Assembly (NCBI RefSeq): GCF_000698555.1
Contig: NZ_JFHE01000005.1
Span: 124,001-188,000 of the forward strand
Length of the DNA: 64,000 nucleotides
Reading direction: 5' to 3'
DNA from: Caballeronia grimmiae
GTDB lineage: Bacteria; Pseudomonadota; Gammaproteobacteria; Burkholderiales; Burkholderiaceae
A program made the translations under genes and the position numbers. This document shows, one piece after another, positions 63,487-64,000 of the stretch. The notes under the pieces are model-generated. The model worked only from the letters and a program-made list of their open reading frames with translations. It was not told the DNA's origin and did no database searches. Within the stretch, counting starts at the first letter, position 1; every line of letters begins with the position of its first letter.

Positions 63487-64000
63487 ATGAACGCCGCAGT
63501 TCTCGATTCCCAAAACACCAAGGATTTCGTCGTCGCCGACATGTCGCTCGCCACATGGGGCCGCAAAGAGCTCGACATCGCCGAGACGGAAATGCCGGGC
63601 CTCGTGCAGATCCGCGAAGAGTACAAGGTGCAGCAGCCGCTGAAGGGCGCGCGCGTCGCCGGTTCGCTGCACATGACCATTCAGACCGGCGTGCTGATCG
63701 AAACGCTGAAGGCGCTGGGCGCGGACGTGCGCTGGGCGTCGTGCAACATCTTCTCGACGCAGGACCACGCTGCCGCCGCGATCGCCAATGGCGGCACGCC
63801 GGTGTTCGCGTTCAAGGGCGAATCGCTCGACGAGTACTGGGAATTCTCGCACCGCATTTTCGAATGGCCGAATGGCGAATTCGCCAACATGATCCTCGAT
63901 GACGGCGGCGACGCAACGCTGCTGCTGATCCTCGGTTCGAAGGCGGAGAAGGATCGCTCGGTGATCGCCAAGCCGGCGAACGAGGAAGAAGTCGCGTTGT
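63487..64000 (+). CDS. ahcY: Adenosylhomocysteinase (5' part)
   Basis: The first 171 codons from ATG 63487 ([20 protein letters not shown]) are present; the frame is open to the window edge and so is missed by calls that need a stop. Family text: [80 protein letters not shown]. The enzyme hydrolyses SAH to adenosine and homocysteine in the activated-methyl cycle. Controlled by the SAH riboswitch upstream. Confidence 0.97.
   Translation, partial: MNAAVLDSQNTKDFVVADMSLATWGRKELDIAETEMPGLVQIREEYKVQQPLKGARVAGSLHMTIQTGVLIETLKALGADVRWASCNIFSTQDHAAAAIANGGTPVFAFKGESLDEYWEFSHRIFEWPNGEFANMILDDGGDATLLLILGSKAEKDRSVIAKPANEEEVAL

Noticed and set aside
1..64000. CRISPR arrays, rRNA genes and prophage structural genes
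   Set aside because: No regularly spaced short repeats, no rRNA-like text and no phage genes were seen anywhere in the window.

Overview
The window (about 65% GC, long GC-rich open frames on both strands) looks like a chromosomal segment of a Burkholderia sensu lato bacterium; the gene content fits Caballeronia or Paraburkholderia best. Pointers are the complete lateral or polar flagellar gene set with Burkholderia-type FlhG, FliA and FlgM, a tandem glycine riboswitch before gcvTHP, an S-adenosylhomocysteine riboswitch before ahcY, and a family of arm-core-arm intergenic repeats. The genus is inferred from gene content and style, not from a database search.

Layout. 1-3.6 kb: the end of a branched-chain amino acid binding protein, a PepSY/cytochrome b561 pair and a thiamine diphosphate enzyme. 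3.8-7.2 kb: flhF-flhG-fliA. 7.2-8.0 kb: a gene-poor strip ending in tRNA-Arg(CCG). 8.3-12.7 kb: a dihaem cytochrome c, the Rep helicase and a Gfo/Idh/MocA oxidoreductase. 12.8-20.4 kb: a glycine riboswitch, gcvT-gcvH-gcvP, an alginate-lyase-like protein and sdaA, forming a glycine/serine catabolic block. 20.5-21.8 kb: a two-gene accessory module with a DUF1828-like protein. 21.8-27.7 kb (minus strand): flgA-flgM-flgN, a terminator, flhB-flhA. 27.9-36.4 kb (plus): flgBCDEFGHIJ and ycgR. 37.4-40.6 kb: flgK-flgL. 41.5-53.9 kb (minus): fliF-G-H-I-J-K and fliL-M-N-O-P-Q-R. 54.1-57.1 kb (plus): fliE, fliS-fliT, a second FliK-like protein and a solo FlhB C-terminal-domain protein. 57.1-64 kb: an AidB-like acyl-CoA dehydrogenase, a DUF937-OmpA fusion, a LysR regulator divergent from cidA/lrgA-lrgB, and a riboswitch-controlled ahcY that runs off the end.

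Together the flagellar genes encode the export gate and ATPase, basal body rings, rod, hook, hook-filament junction, C-ring, hook-length control, export chaperones, sigma-28 with its anti-sigma factor, and the YcgR brake. Filament (fliC, fliD), motor (motAB), master regulator (flhDC) and chemotaxis genes lie outside. Four good sigma-28 (FliA) promoters are visible, before flgM, ycgR, flgK and fliS, which gives a readable late regulon.

The most unusual structure is a set of three 780-820 bp elements at 36.4-37.3, 40.7-41.5 and 46.2-46.9 kb. Each has two 230-268 bp arms in inverted orientation around a 284-305 bp asymmetric core. They contain no credible gene and sit exactly at flagellar operon borders. 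The core is reversed in the first element relative to the other two, and a 31-nt hairpin module is present in some arms and absent from others. A second point of interest is that flhBA and flhFG-fliA are split; a single inversion of about 18 kb would restore the order flhB-flhA-flhF-flhG-fliA.
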